Source: Craterostigma plantagineum
Taxonomy: Eukaryota; Streptophyta; Magnoliopsida; Lamiales; Linderniaceae
Length of the DNA stretch: 64,000 nt
NCBI GenBank assembly: GCA_027422505.1
Contig: JAPQWV010000018.1
Span: forward strand, 15,270,001 to 15,334,000
Direction: 5' to 3'
Under the pieces are notes generated by a model. The model saw only the letters and a list, made by a program, of their open reading frames with translations. It was not told where the DNA came from and did not search any database. Below are positions 12,077 to 22,179 of this stretch, piece by piece (the first letter of the stretch is position 1; each line of letters opens with the position of its first letter). The position numbers and the translations under genes were made by a program.

Positions 12077-12504
12077 TGTAAGGTTGGGCCAATGGGCCCA
12101 AATGGTAACCCGATAAATCCAAGTTGCTCCGTTTATTTATTAAATCGAAAATCCATCGTTAGTCGAAACTCAAAGTTGATGAAAGATTCATAATCTACGT
12201 TTCGAGAGGAATTTATCGAATATTAATTTGCTCAAAATCGATATTGGGTGAACGAGAAATTAATTATTAAAGTCCGGCCCTTTAAGGATAAAATAAATAG
12301 AAAAAGAAAATAAAGAGGGAACTTGGTGTCCCACATTGGTTAGACACATCAAGTTTCTCCCCTCTATAGTATATGTTTTCCCAACATTGCTTGTTAACCA
12401 AGTGATGAGTCCAAGGAGATGGGCTCTATGGCCCACGGCCGAGCCCGGCCCGAGTCCACTCGCGGCCCGCTAGCCCAAGCCCAAACCCGGAATTAAAGTT
12501 ATGC

Positions 12505-12722
12505 TCCGGTGACGTGGCATTGATGATGACGTGGCATTGATGGTGACATGGCGGCTAGGTGGCAAGGCGAGACTCCGACGTGTAGCCCACTGGCGCACGA
12601 TGTGGTGATGATGCGGCAGAAACGCTGACGTAGTTGGCTGATGACGTATCACTGACACGTGGGCTGACGAGGACGACGTGGCACTAACTAGAGCTGACAA
12701 AATGATGATGAGGTGGCGAGAC
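12505..12722. promoter_or_regulatory. Cluster of TGACG / ACGTGG (bZIP-type) sites in the Cop-1 LTR
   Basis: Within about 215 bp the core TGACG, TGACGT or ACGTGGC occurs at least seven times, including two direct copies of GACGTGGCATTGATG. Such cores are bound by plant TGA/ABF-type bZIP factors. The cluster lies about 260-470 bp upstream of the LTR TATA box. Function is inferred from motif content only. Confidence 0.5.
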
Positions 12723-12979
12723 CCATTAGGGTTGACGGGGCGCACCGGTTCCACCAAAGGACCCGCTGGTTCACACAAGCGAACCGACCCGGGTCGGGTC
12801 GGGCGGGTCGGCCGAACCGGTGGGTCGCTTCAAAAGGGGTGCGATCTAGATCGTTGGATCCAGATCTGACAGATCAGATTAAATTTGATGAAACAGCCAG
12901 CAGTTGTGACTATTCGCAAATCAGTCCCTGCCCAGAAGTTGCATCGCTTCACAGATTCGCCTTAGAAAGTTTCGCCAGC

Positions 12980-12987
12980 TATAAATA
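12980..12987 (+). promoter_or_regulatory. TATA box of the Cop-1 LTR
   Basis: TATAAATA lies in a GC-rich context, followed about 30 bp later by an A-rich stretch. This would set the start of R near 13015. Confidence 0.55.
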
Positions 12988-13342
12988 GGCCCTGCATAAG
13001 TGGAAAAATTCATTTAATCACACCAAGCATTCTAGAGTTAGTGCATACTATTCACTAGACCATGTTAATAATGAAGCAATAAAGGCTCGAGTCTTTAGTA
13101 GATTCGCCCGATAATTTCGTTACGGTGTGCGACGTTTTGAAATTCCTGACGTTGTATCTTCGCGACGTGTTACGACAACCCGAGGCACTGAAATACGGGG
13201 CAATAACATCTTACGGAAAGCGTACGACGTACGTGCCTCGACTTCGACATATAGCTGAAACTCTGTACGAGTTTTACGAGCGCCACCGACCAGACACCAA
13301 ACACAGGGAACAACAATCGTAAGACGTTATTCTATCAGATCG

Positions 13343-13825
13343 ATGGCGATAATAGCGAATATTCCCACTGCCGTACCGCTGACGGATGGCAACCACGCCG
13401 AAAGGCTGACGAAATTCAACGGAGCCGATTTCAAACGATGGCAGCAAAAGATGCTATCTTACCTGACGACTCTGAACCTGGTGCGCTTTCTGAAAGAGCT
13501 CCATCCAAGTGAACGCCAACGATGCTGCTGACGATGCCATACCCGAAGAGGACGCACAACAACAGGCGGCGGTGGACGCGTGGAAGCATAACAATTTCAT
13601 CTGTCGTAACTATATTTTGAACACCCTAGACGACTCCCTATACAACGTCTACACGGTCGCTAAAACTGCTAAAGGGTTGTGGGACTCGTTGGACACAAAG
13701 TACAAAACCGATGACGCCGGACTGAAGAAATTCATTGTCGGCAGGTTTTCGGACTATAAGATGACTCACTCCAAACCAATGTTGGACTAGGTCCGTGATC
13801 TGCAGCTGATAATCCAAGATATACA
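13343..13825 (+). pseudogene. Cop-1 gag, first part
   Basis: From the ATG at 13343 the translation has the Copia Gag signature FNGADFKRWQQKML. After a frame change near 13510 it continues with WDSLDTKYKTDDAGLKKF. A TAG at 13788-13790 interrupts it. The reading stops mid-domain at the Cop-2 insertion, and the remainder is at 48088. Gag forms the capsid-like particle that packages element RNA. Frameshift, stop and insertion make it non-functional. Confidence 0.8.
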
Positions 13826-13960
13826 CGTTGGGGTGGCCCGATTAATCAACGCCGGCCTACGAACAGTGCAACATGGCGATAGCGGAAGCGTGTTTTGATC
13901 CGAACGGCGTAGGGTGGCGAATTTTCGATTTTTAATATCTAAATTCGACCTAACGCCCTT
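13826..13960 (-). mobile_element. Cop-2 3' LTR, terminal piece
   Basis: It matches the start of the intact right LTR at 46125 (GTTGGGGTGG...GATTAATCAACGCC) for about 135 bp and then stops at CTAACGCCCTTC. The terminal TG has become CG. The middle of this LTR is replaced by unrelated sequence up to 16561. Confidence 0.8.
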
Positions 13961-14775
13961 CAACTATCTTTCTCTCAGTTAGGGACCGCCGCCGGCAATC
14001 CCGAGACAAGGCGGAGTGACTGTCTAAGTGTGACCTATCAACTTTGATCAAAACCGCACACTTGAACCGTACGTTTACCGCACAGTGTGGTCTTGACGAG
14101 CCGCGTAAATGCGCCCGAGCAAGCCGAAACAAAAGCATATGCAAGGCGCCGGCATACTCGAAACCAAACCTTGCATTTTGGTTTCGTAACAACCAAACTC
14201 GAGCTTGATAGAAGGCAGGGTCCCTTTACTCACTTAGTATTCCTTTGGGATATTCTTCTGTGACTCATAGCAAATTAGAAATTAAGCACGAGCACGTAAA
14301 TGCGTTAAATAAATTTCTAACACTAGGAAAACAATATTTAAATGTACAAATATGCGGGCTATTTCTAAACTGGTCCTATTACATGGGTCGTCAAAGGACA
14401 GGAGTCTTCGATCTTCAAACGTCGACTCAAGCCACTATGGTCCTCGAACCTTCGAATCTCGCCTTGCGTTGAACGACCATCATTTTATCTAGTTTATCTA
14501 GTAAAGCAATAAAATACAACACGGAGGAATTATTTCTCAAACATCCCGTAATCCATGTACATACCGGGGGCGGCAAACAGTCCTTAAACAAATAACCCTG
14601 TTAGAACCTAAGCCCGCGTAAATATCCCACATAAACATGCAACACATAATTTTGACGCCCGGTGCCCGACCGACGTCACAAGCGATGATAGTCTCCAAAC
14701 TACATTGACCGTTCGTAGCCACATCGGCTTTCGAGGCCTTCAGTCGAACTATTTGTAGACCTTTTTGGTCCAATG
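13961..14775 (-). repeat. Extra copy of the Cop-2 family leader inside the Cop-2 3' LTR
   Basis: This segment is a diverged duplicate of the Cop-2 leader (about 20776-20815 plus 45346-46105), including CAATCCCGAGACAAGG and GGCGCCGGCATACTCGAAACC. It is fused directly to the LTR piece at 13960, an order no intact element has. Similarity fades near 14755. It looks like the scar of a deletion or of recombination between family members. Confidence 0.7.
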
Positions 14776-15840
14776 CTTATGAGAGTTTTGATTGTTCCAA
14801 GTAATTAAATTGGGGGGTGTAGTGCAACTTAGAAAACTCGATATGTATGATATATGATGTTTAAGTATGTATAAATATTCTATTTAGTGCTTAAATGTGA
14901 TAAAGTTGTTAAGTTAATCGAATTTATGTGATCTTGTGCTTAACTAGAACATTGCTGTGATCACCTGGTTATGAAAATTTTCGTATGACTGGAATATCAC
15001 TATGTGCTATATATGGAGATTATATTCTGTCTGAGTCATACATGAGCTATGCACAAGATTGATCTATCTTAAGAAAGAATAATGTTGTGATCACTTGGAT
15101 ATGAACGTTTGCGTTTGAATGGAATCTCACTGTGTGCTATATATGGAAAATATATTATGTTGAGTGATATGTGAACTTTCTGCGAGAATAAATTATTGTA
15201 GGAAAGAATATCGTTGTGATCGCCTATGAACGATTGTATGCTATATGGAAAAGATATTCTGATTGAGCTGTACATGTGATTAAGTTATTTTAGGAAAGAA
15301 TATCATTGTGATACCGGATATGAATGACTATGCTATATATAGAACATATATTCTGATAAGTGCTTACATGTGATTGATTTATTTCGGGAAAGAATATCAT
15401 GATATATCGGTTTGACTGCTATCTTATTTGACTCTTAAAGCAGTGAATCGATGATCTACCTTTCTTTATGCTCTTAGGATTTATATTTTGGAAGTGATTA
15501 ATTGATTGGGCTTATATGTGGTAATATGCTGATTGAGTCTACATATGGAATGTGCTGACAAGCGGATGAGATTACCATGGAAGGAAAGTAAGACTCTGGT
15601 ATTTATGATAAAAATTCATGCATGACCGTTGAGCTTAATTGGTTTATTCTTGGCATGATTTCTTGAGTTAATGCATGCGATTATTGAGTCTTCTCTTGCA
15701 TATTATGTGCTTAACATTCCTTATGAAGTGTAGAAGCTATTCGTGGGTGTATATATAATATAAACACTTCACGTTGAACGGTACAAAACGAACACACAAG
15801 CAAATGAATTCCTTAGAGTGATTGAGCGTTAATTTGCGAT
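14776..15840 (+). repeat. Degenerate tandem repeats of an unassigned Copia fragment
   Basis: About four to five diverged units of roughly 100-120 bp lie between about 14940 and 15420. They share AAAGAATATCATTGTGATC, then GGATATGAA, then TGCTATATATGGA and ACATGTGATTGA. The rest is AT-rich. This probably belongs to the untranslated part of the same fragment as the gag remnant that follows. Confidence 0.45.
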
Positions 15841-15859
15841 TTATTCGTAGTTTGTGCTT

Positions 15860-16561
15860 AGCCTACATTTGCTAAATGCTTCTGATGCAACAAACCGGGT
15901 CACTATGCACATGAATGACCAACAACCAACCATGAGAAACCAAGGAAGCAGAAGGCCATGGTGACAGACTAACGAATCTGAATGGAACAAAGCAAGGACG
16001 AGGATCACGCTTATATGGCTGACGAGGATCATGTATCTCGTTCTTCCTCCGTTGAGAAAATTCATATCCTAAACAGTTCTTATAACAATGATTATGAAAG
16101 GTGACTCATCTGTTTCTGATATAGAAGAAAGTAAGGAAGAATTGTGTGAATTAATTCAAAAAGCAGAGAGAAAGATTAAGTCACTAAATTCCTTGAATAA
16201 GGAACTGAGAAAGCAGCGAGACGACCTAGCTAAGGAAAAACATGAGGCTGATCTAGAGATTTCACGTTTGAAAGGAGAGTTAGTTACTGCTAAGAAAGAG
16301 GAAGTTCCATGTGACTGTGAGAAATTAGAAAAGAAAAACAGTGACGTATCTGGAGATATCATAGACCTCAGGAACTCCTTAGAGAAAAATAGAAAGTTGA
16401 TAGACTCCTTGAGGGTAAAGAACCTAGATATGCTGTTAAGTACTCCTAGGAACATTGGTAGGTCAGTGATGAGTTATTCCGCTGAAGAAGGCATGCTAAA
16501 CATTCTGTGCCTAAGCTTAAATGTTTCTGTTGTGGTAGAAATGGTCATACATTATCGTGCG
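15860..16561 (+). pseudogene. Copia gag fragment with coiled coil and zinc knuckles
   Basis: A first damaged zinc knuckle is visible near 15866-15915 (CNKPGHYAHE, stop codons where Cys are expected). An acidic linker follows, then a charged heptad-type coiled coil (about 16115-16430, EESKEELCELIQKAERKIKS). In another frame there is an intact CCHC knuckle, CFCCGRNGHTLSC (about 16524-16562). The fragment ends abruptly at the Cop-2 LTR tip. Extended Gag with a long coiled coil is typical of some Copia lineages such as Sirevirus relatives. No pol is attached, so it is a remnant. Confidence 0.65.
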
Positions 16562-16614
16562 CCCTATACTATTCCTAGTCCTCGTATGGCATTCCGAGGG
16601 CACACTCCCTAACA
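16562..16614 (-). mobile_element. Cop-2 3' LTR, other terminal piece
   Basis: About 50 bp match the right end of the intact LTR (48030-48082): CTAGTCCTCGTATGGCATTC...ACACTCCCTAACA. Next to it, on the minus strand, lies the polypurine-type tract CAAATGGGAGGC (16615-16626), the expected neighbour of a 3' LTR. Confidence 0.8.
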
Positions 16615-16655
16615 GCCTCCCATTTGTACTCGAATGCCATGTACTGCACCTAATT

Positions 16656-19303
16656 CTAGTCACAGTGGTATCGTAGCCACATTTTGTCCAGATGTTGTTC
16701 CATAACTACCTGGGACAAGGGCTTCGCGAACGGGTCCGCCACGTTTTCTGCGGTGGCTATTTTCTGCGCGGCGACCATCCCCTCTTCAACGAACTCATGT
16801 AATACGTGATATTTTCTCTCAATATGTTTGGACTTTCTATGAGATCGTGGTTCATTTGCTTGCGTGACTGCACCGCTTTTATCGCACCAAAGTGTAAGCA
16901 GTCTGTTAGCAACTGGTACCACAATAAGTTCCTCCAAAAACTTTTTTCATCCGAACTGCTTCTTTAGCTGCCTCTGAGGCTGCTAGGTATTCTGCCTCAC
17001 AAGTGGAATCAGCAGTCGTGCTTTGTTTGGAGCTTCTCCAAGACACTGCCCCACCGTTGAGCACGAATACAAAACCTGAAGTAGATTCTCGGTACACGTC
17101 CGACTGGAAGTAGATTTTACTTCTAGTCCTGCTCCTCCATAGACCAGAGTTAAGTCGTTAGTCCATCTAAGGTACTTAAAGATATTCTTAACGACTGTCC
17201 AATGTTCTACCCCTGGGTTTGCCTGAAATCGACTGACCACGCACAGAGTAAGCAATGTCCGGATGTGTACACAACATTGCGTACATCAGACTACCCACCG
17301 CAGGCGCATAGGGTATTCCACTCATCCGTCGTCTGTCTTCCTCACTTTGAGGTGACATTAATTTCGACAAATGGATCCCATGTCGCATGGGTAAGAACCC
17401 TCTTTTAGAGTCATCCATTCTGAATTTCTTCAGGATTTTCTTTAATTAAAGGGCCTGATAAGCCGATCATTCTGTTCGCTCGATCCTTGAACTAGCGAAT
17501 ACCGTGTTTATATGACGCTTCTCCCATATCTTTCATGGAGAATTCAGTTGAAAGCCACGCTTTCACCGATGAGAGCATCCCGATGTCGTTTCCTATTAAA
17601 AGGATATCATCCACGTACAATACAAGGAACGACACCATACTCCCACTACTCTTTCTATAGACATATGACTCATCTATGTTTTTCTCGAATCTGAAGTTCC
17701 GAACTGCTTGATCGAAACGTAGGTTTCAGCTCCGAGAGGCCTGTTTTAGTCCGTAAAAGGACCAATTCAGTTTGCACACTTTGTGAGCATCTGCATGTGA
17801 CTCGAAACCTTTTGGCTGCTCCATATAGATTTCCTCCTGGTGGAATCCATTAAGGAATGCCGTTTTGACTGTCAAATCTCATAATCATAGTGCGCAGCTA
17901 TTGCGAGCATTATGCGGATAGACTTGATCATGGCCACAGGTGAGAAAGTCTCCTCATAATCAACTCCCCCCTTTTGGTTATAGCCCGACCAACCTAGCCT
18001 TGTACGTCTCAACTTGTCCGTCAGATCCAATCTTTCTCTTATAGATCCATTTACAACCGATTGGTCAAAAACCGCTCGGTGGGTCTACAGGAGTCCAGAC
18101 TTTGTTGGGAGTACATTGAGTTCTCAGTCCGCATAGCCTCAATCCATCTCGTTGAGTCAACATCGGATATAGCTTGATCGAAAGTAGTGGGATCTTCTCT
18201 TAGAAGTTCCCTAGTCGCAACATAATCATGTTCGACGTGTGACATGCCATACCGCTGTGGTTGGCGTGGCACCCTTTCAGATCGTCGCAATACTGGTTCA
18301 TTCGGACCATTCGATTGCAAATCCTGTGTGGGCGTTTCAGTCGACTGCTCCTCGAGAGTGACCTCACGACCAACATCACAATCTCGAATGAACTCGTCCT
18401 CTAGAAATGCGTGTGTAGCCCACAACAATCCTCTTATCATCGTGAAAATAAAATAGGTACCCCATAGAGTCTTCGAGGTAACCTATGAAACATCATTTTA
18501 CTGACCTAGACTACAATTTGTCTGCTTTCAACTTTTTCACATAGGCGGGGGAACCCCAAATTCTAATATGTGATAAGCTGGGTAAACTACAAGTGCATAT
18601 CTCAACGGAATGCCATCAGACTTCAGGGGACACATATTTATGGTATACGGTGCTGTCAAACGCTCATATCCCCACAATGACATCGGTAAATCTATATAGC
18701 TTAACATAGAACGATCCAAGTTCGATTTTATGTTAGGCCACGCCATTTAACTGTGGCGTGCCGGGCGGAGTCATCTGTGATAATATACAATTTTCCTTCA
18801 GGAATTGGTCAAACTCGACACTCATGTACTCGCCGCCTCGATCCGATCGAATGACTTTAATGAGTTTTGATGTTTGGTTTTCCACCAATGTCTTATATTC
18901 TTTGAACCTTTCAAGTGCATTAGCATTATACCTCATCAGATACACGAGTCCGTAACGACTGTGATCATCCGTGAAGGTAATAATATAGTGAAAGTCATCT
19001 CGAGCCTTCACAATAAATGGCCCGCAAACGTCCGTGCCAATCAAACCAAGAATTTCCGTGGCTCTATTAAATATCCCGGTGAAGGATGATCGGGTCATTT
19101 TACCTTGGAGGCACGACTCACAAGTCGGATAGGGATCTGATCCCAACGGTGTCAATATTCCGTTTTTCTCCAACTCGTGGATCTTGCGTTCTCCGGCATG
19201 ACCTAATCGAAGATGCCCACAAGTATCTCGCATTTATTCCCGACTTTCGTTTATTTGTGACAGTATTCACAGATACATCGATCTGGGTATTTAAATAGTA
19301 CAA
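16656..19303 (-). pseudogene. Cop-2 pol (integrase, reverse transcriptase, RNase H)
   Basis: Reading on the minus strand from 19303: the integrase zinc region and core (GTDVCGPF, IRSDRGGEYMS and a TPPGTPQLNG stretch), then an acidic linker. Then comes reverse transcriptase with YVDD (encoded at 17607-17618) and RNase H ([18 protein letters not shown] and ENVADPFAKPL near 16740). Frames change repeatedly and stops are present. Many lesions are C-to-T or G-to-A, as expected after long cytosine methylation. Confidence 0.85.
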
Positions 19304-19315
19304 ACCATTAAAGTG

Positions 19316-20480
19316 TCATGCTACAAACATTTTTATTTCGATACATATGCGGCATGTATTATTATTAAAACTAAATACATAACCATTCCTGCTCAAAACG
19401 GGAATGGAGACGATGTTCTTAAATCCCCTCGGGAGTACAAGATAATCGTACAAACGCAACACATGCCCAGATGATAAAATAAGACATCTTGATCCGACGT
19501 GGCTTGTCGAGATACTATCCCTGCTTCCCACTCTAACCTCGATCACCCGCTCTCCAAGCGCTCTACTTGGTCCCAAACCCTGCGTGGACAGACAAATGTG
19601 AGTACTAGCTCTCGAATTCAATATCCAGCACGTAGAGTATACAGATACAGAACAAACTGTTTCTAAAACATTAAGTTCCATACCTGACGCAGCCTGCTCA
19701 CCCTTGAACTTGGGACAGTCCCGCTTCCAGAGCCCAGCGCACGGCAATGCAGACACCTTCCGTCGGTGTACACCGATCTGCTTTAATTTCCCAGAAGAAT
19801 TTTCTTCATGGAAACCTTCCCTGTCGGCTTGAGCTTGTTGCCCTTCTTCGTTTTGCCTTTCTAGGGCTTCAACGAGTGGCGACAAGTGCAGTCTGCTTTC
19901 CCTTCTTCAACTGACCTTGAGCCGTTGATAACTGACTCATCAGATCAGGAAGTAATAGCGCCATGCCGTTCAGATGGTAGTTCACTATGAATGCATTAAA
20001 GGAAGACGGGAGAGACTGCAACAAGAGATCGTTTCGTAATTCTCGATCAAATTGAAAATTAAGAGTCTCCAACCTCTCGATCATGGTGATCAGGTTCATA
20101 ACATGTTCGCCGACATTATCAGCCTCAGACATCCTCGATCGGAAAAGCTGCGACGAAGTCGCATAGCGAGCTGTCATAGGCGTCTCACCGTAAAGCTCTT
20201 TCAAATGTTGAACCATCACCCGAGCATCACCCATACTTTCATGGCTACGCTGCAGTGCATTACTCATCGATCCGAGGACATGAGCCTTTACGAGATTTTC
20301 GTCGCGAAATCGCTACCCGTAAACGGAACGAGCCTGCTCGGATGCCCGCGCCCCTGGGGCCGGTGGCAATTCAGAGTCACGGATATAAACTAGGTTCTCA
20401 ATCTCGAGGAAAATCCTCAAGTTACGAAGCCAGTCAGAATAGTTTGACCCGGTCAACCTATTCTCCAGAGCAGTATGTTT
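19316..20480 (-). pseudogene. Cop-2 gag and protease
   Basis: Gag is visible from 20480 leftward (LTGSNYSDWLRNLRIFLE, then VMNLITMIERLETLNFQF), with an in-frame stop around 20316. The zinc-knuckle area is degraded. The protease motif that is normally Asp-Ser-Gly-Ala-Ser reads N-S-R-A-S (about 19605-19620), both changes being G to A on the coding strand. Loss of the catalytic Asp confirms decay. Confidence 0.8.
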
Positions 20481-20810
20481 AAAGCGGTAGACATAATTTC
20501 ATAAAGAGAGAATGCTGCAGAAAATAAAAGGCATATGAAGTCGATTATATAGATTATCAAACGTGAACAAGGACTTTTATTTCATTTGACTCCCACTATC
20601 TTTTCATAAACTCCATTCTCCCTTCGGATGTTTTGGAAGTTTCGTTGATAACTTTGATAGTGGAGTTAATGTCCCCGTGAGCGGATGCAAACCTCAACCT
20701 CTGTCGTTTTATTGGTTTGTAGCGGCCCACAAAGTCGCGCTCCGCACGAATTCGACCTTGTCGAATATCTCAACTATCTTAGTCTCAGTCAGGGACCCCC
20801 GCCGACAATC
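20481..20810 (-). other. Cop-2 leader between gag and the Cop-3 insertion
   Basis: Untranslated 5' sequence of Cop-2 with no reading frame. Its right part (about 20776-20810) continues after Cop-3 at 45351 and matches the duplicate at 13961-14000. Confidence 0.6.
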
Positions 20811-20815
20811 CCGAG

Positions 20816-21165
20816 TGTAGAGTATACATTTTAATTGTGCTTGATTTCATTAGTTGTCCTTGTAATTAGGGGCTTTATTTGTATTAATCCATAGATTAGG
20901 ACTAGTTAGATATTTATACCAAGTTTGTTTGGTATAAATACTTGTACACACATTATGCTTAATAGAAAAATTTTGGAAATTGATCCGAAAGGCTTGCAAT
21001 TCAATTTCTAGAGAGAGAAACAATAGTAACTTTCTCACTCTACTCGAATTCTCTCTGTTGTTCTTCATCTGAGTTTTTCGATCGAATCTTAATGTCAATC
21101 ATTATCATCTAATTACTTAGAATTCATGCCTAGGATCATAGAGTTGTTAATCGTAGGACCTAACA
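20816..21165 (+). mobile_element. Cop-3 5' LTR
   Basis: This is a 350-bp LTR, TG...CA, with a TATA box TATAAATA at 20933-20940. The primer-binding site follows immediately. Confidence 0.95.
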
Positions 21166-21167
21166 AT

Positions 21168-21180
21168 TGATATCAGAGCC
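21168..21180 (+). promoter_or_regulatory. Cop-3 primer-binding site (initiator tRNA-Met type)
   Basis: TGATATCAGAGCC starts 2 nt after the LTR. It matches the usual TGGTATCAGAGC complement of initiator tRNA-Met with one mismatch. Confidence 0.85.
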
Positions 21181-22179
21181 GATTCGTTCTGTTTTGAATC
21201 GAAAATTGTTAGAATTGGATTGAAAATCTTTTTCTGATTACTGTTCATCGAAGAACAGTTTGGCGCGAAAAATTATTTTCGATCCAATAGCTTAATTCTG
21301 TGCTTAACTGACTTGAATTTGATGTTTCTGTGGTCACTTAAGTGCTAAATGTTAATTGCGATCAGATTGTAGCTGTTTGAACTTCGTTTTAAGGATTAAA
21401 TTGATTCTGTGATTTACTGTTTGCGAAGAACATGAAGAACACGTTCTGATTTTGATCAATTTCGACATATTTTGCTTCATAACATGTTTAATTGCTTGTT
21501 CGTGCGTGTTAGTAAATGATTGCGAGCAATTACCTGAAATTTCACTGTCTAATTCGTTGTTTTTGCTTGAATCTGTGTTAATCGTATTCTGTGATTTTTC
21601 TCGATCGTTCTAATTTTTCTCGCTAGGTTTACGATCAGATTAATTTCTCGATCGAAAAACTTGGCGCGAGAATTTTTCTCGGTCAGAATACGAAGTCAGC
21701 GAAAATCTTTTTCGAGAGAGACCAATTTTGACTTTGCATGCGTAAAAACGTTCTCTCGAGAAACATTTTCGGTCAGACCTTTAACGTTTGACCAGGCGAA
21801 AATCATTTACACGCGAGAAACTTTTCCAGTCAACAGATTTATTTTGACTTGTCGAGAAACTTACTAACGTACTGTTTCTTTACGATCGAAATAAATTCAC
21901 GATCTGGAAATATTTCTCGACCGAACAATTTTGGACACTTTATTTCGCTCGAAAAATATTTCGCTGACACTTTCTCGCACGAGAACAGTACACATTATAT
22001 TCTATTTCGACGAAATTATTTTCGATCAAACTTTAATGATTGAATCGAAAATAATTCTCGAACTATTTTTCGAATCAAACGCTACTAACGAACTTTGTCA
22101 CTTGTGATACACATTACATCATCTTCAAACGTTCAAAACACTTAAAGAAGATCCTTCATCAACTCAACTACAACACAAA
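21181..22179 (+). other. Cop-3 gag leader
   Basis: About 1 kb with no gene. From about 21600 to 22090 it is dense in TCTCGA, GCGAAAA and CGAGAAAC motifs, a style that recurs at about 39840-41230 before the third gene. An A/C-rich stretch precedes the gag frame. Confidence 0.5.

Larger units (their letters stand above)
12077..13110 (+). mobile_element. Probable 5' LTR of Cop-1
   Basis: It starts at TGTAAGG (12077), carries GTGTCCCACATTGG (about 12328) and a dense TGACG/ACGTGG array. It also has a good TATA box (TATAAATA, 12980-12987) and an AATAAA-like signal (about 13078). That order fits U3-R-U5. The right edge and primer-binding site were not recognised and no second LTR is in the window, so the boundaries are provisional. 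Confidence 0.45.

Noticed and set aside
12470..12778. Minus-strand 102-codon frame
   Set aside because: It lies in the repetitive bZIP-site array of the Cop-1 LTR and has no recognisable domain.
15841..16065. Minus-strand 74-codon hydrophobic frame
   Set aside because: It is antisense to the zinc-knuckle part of a gag remnant.
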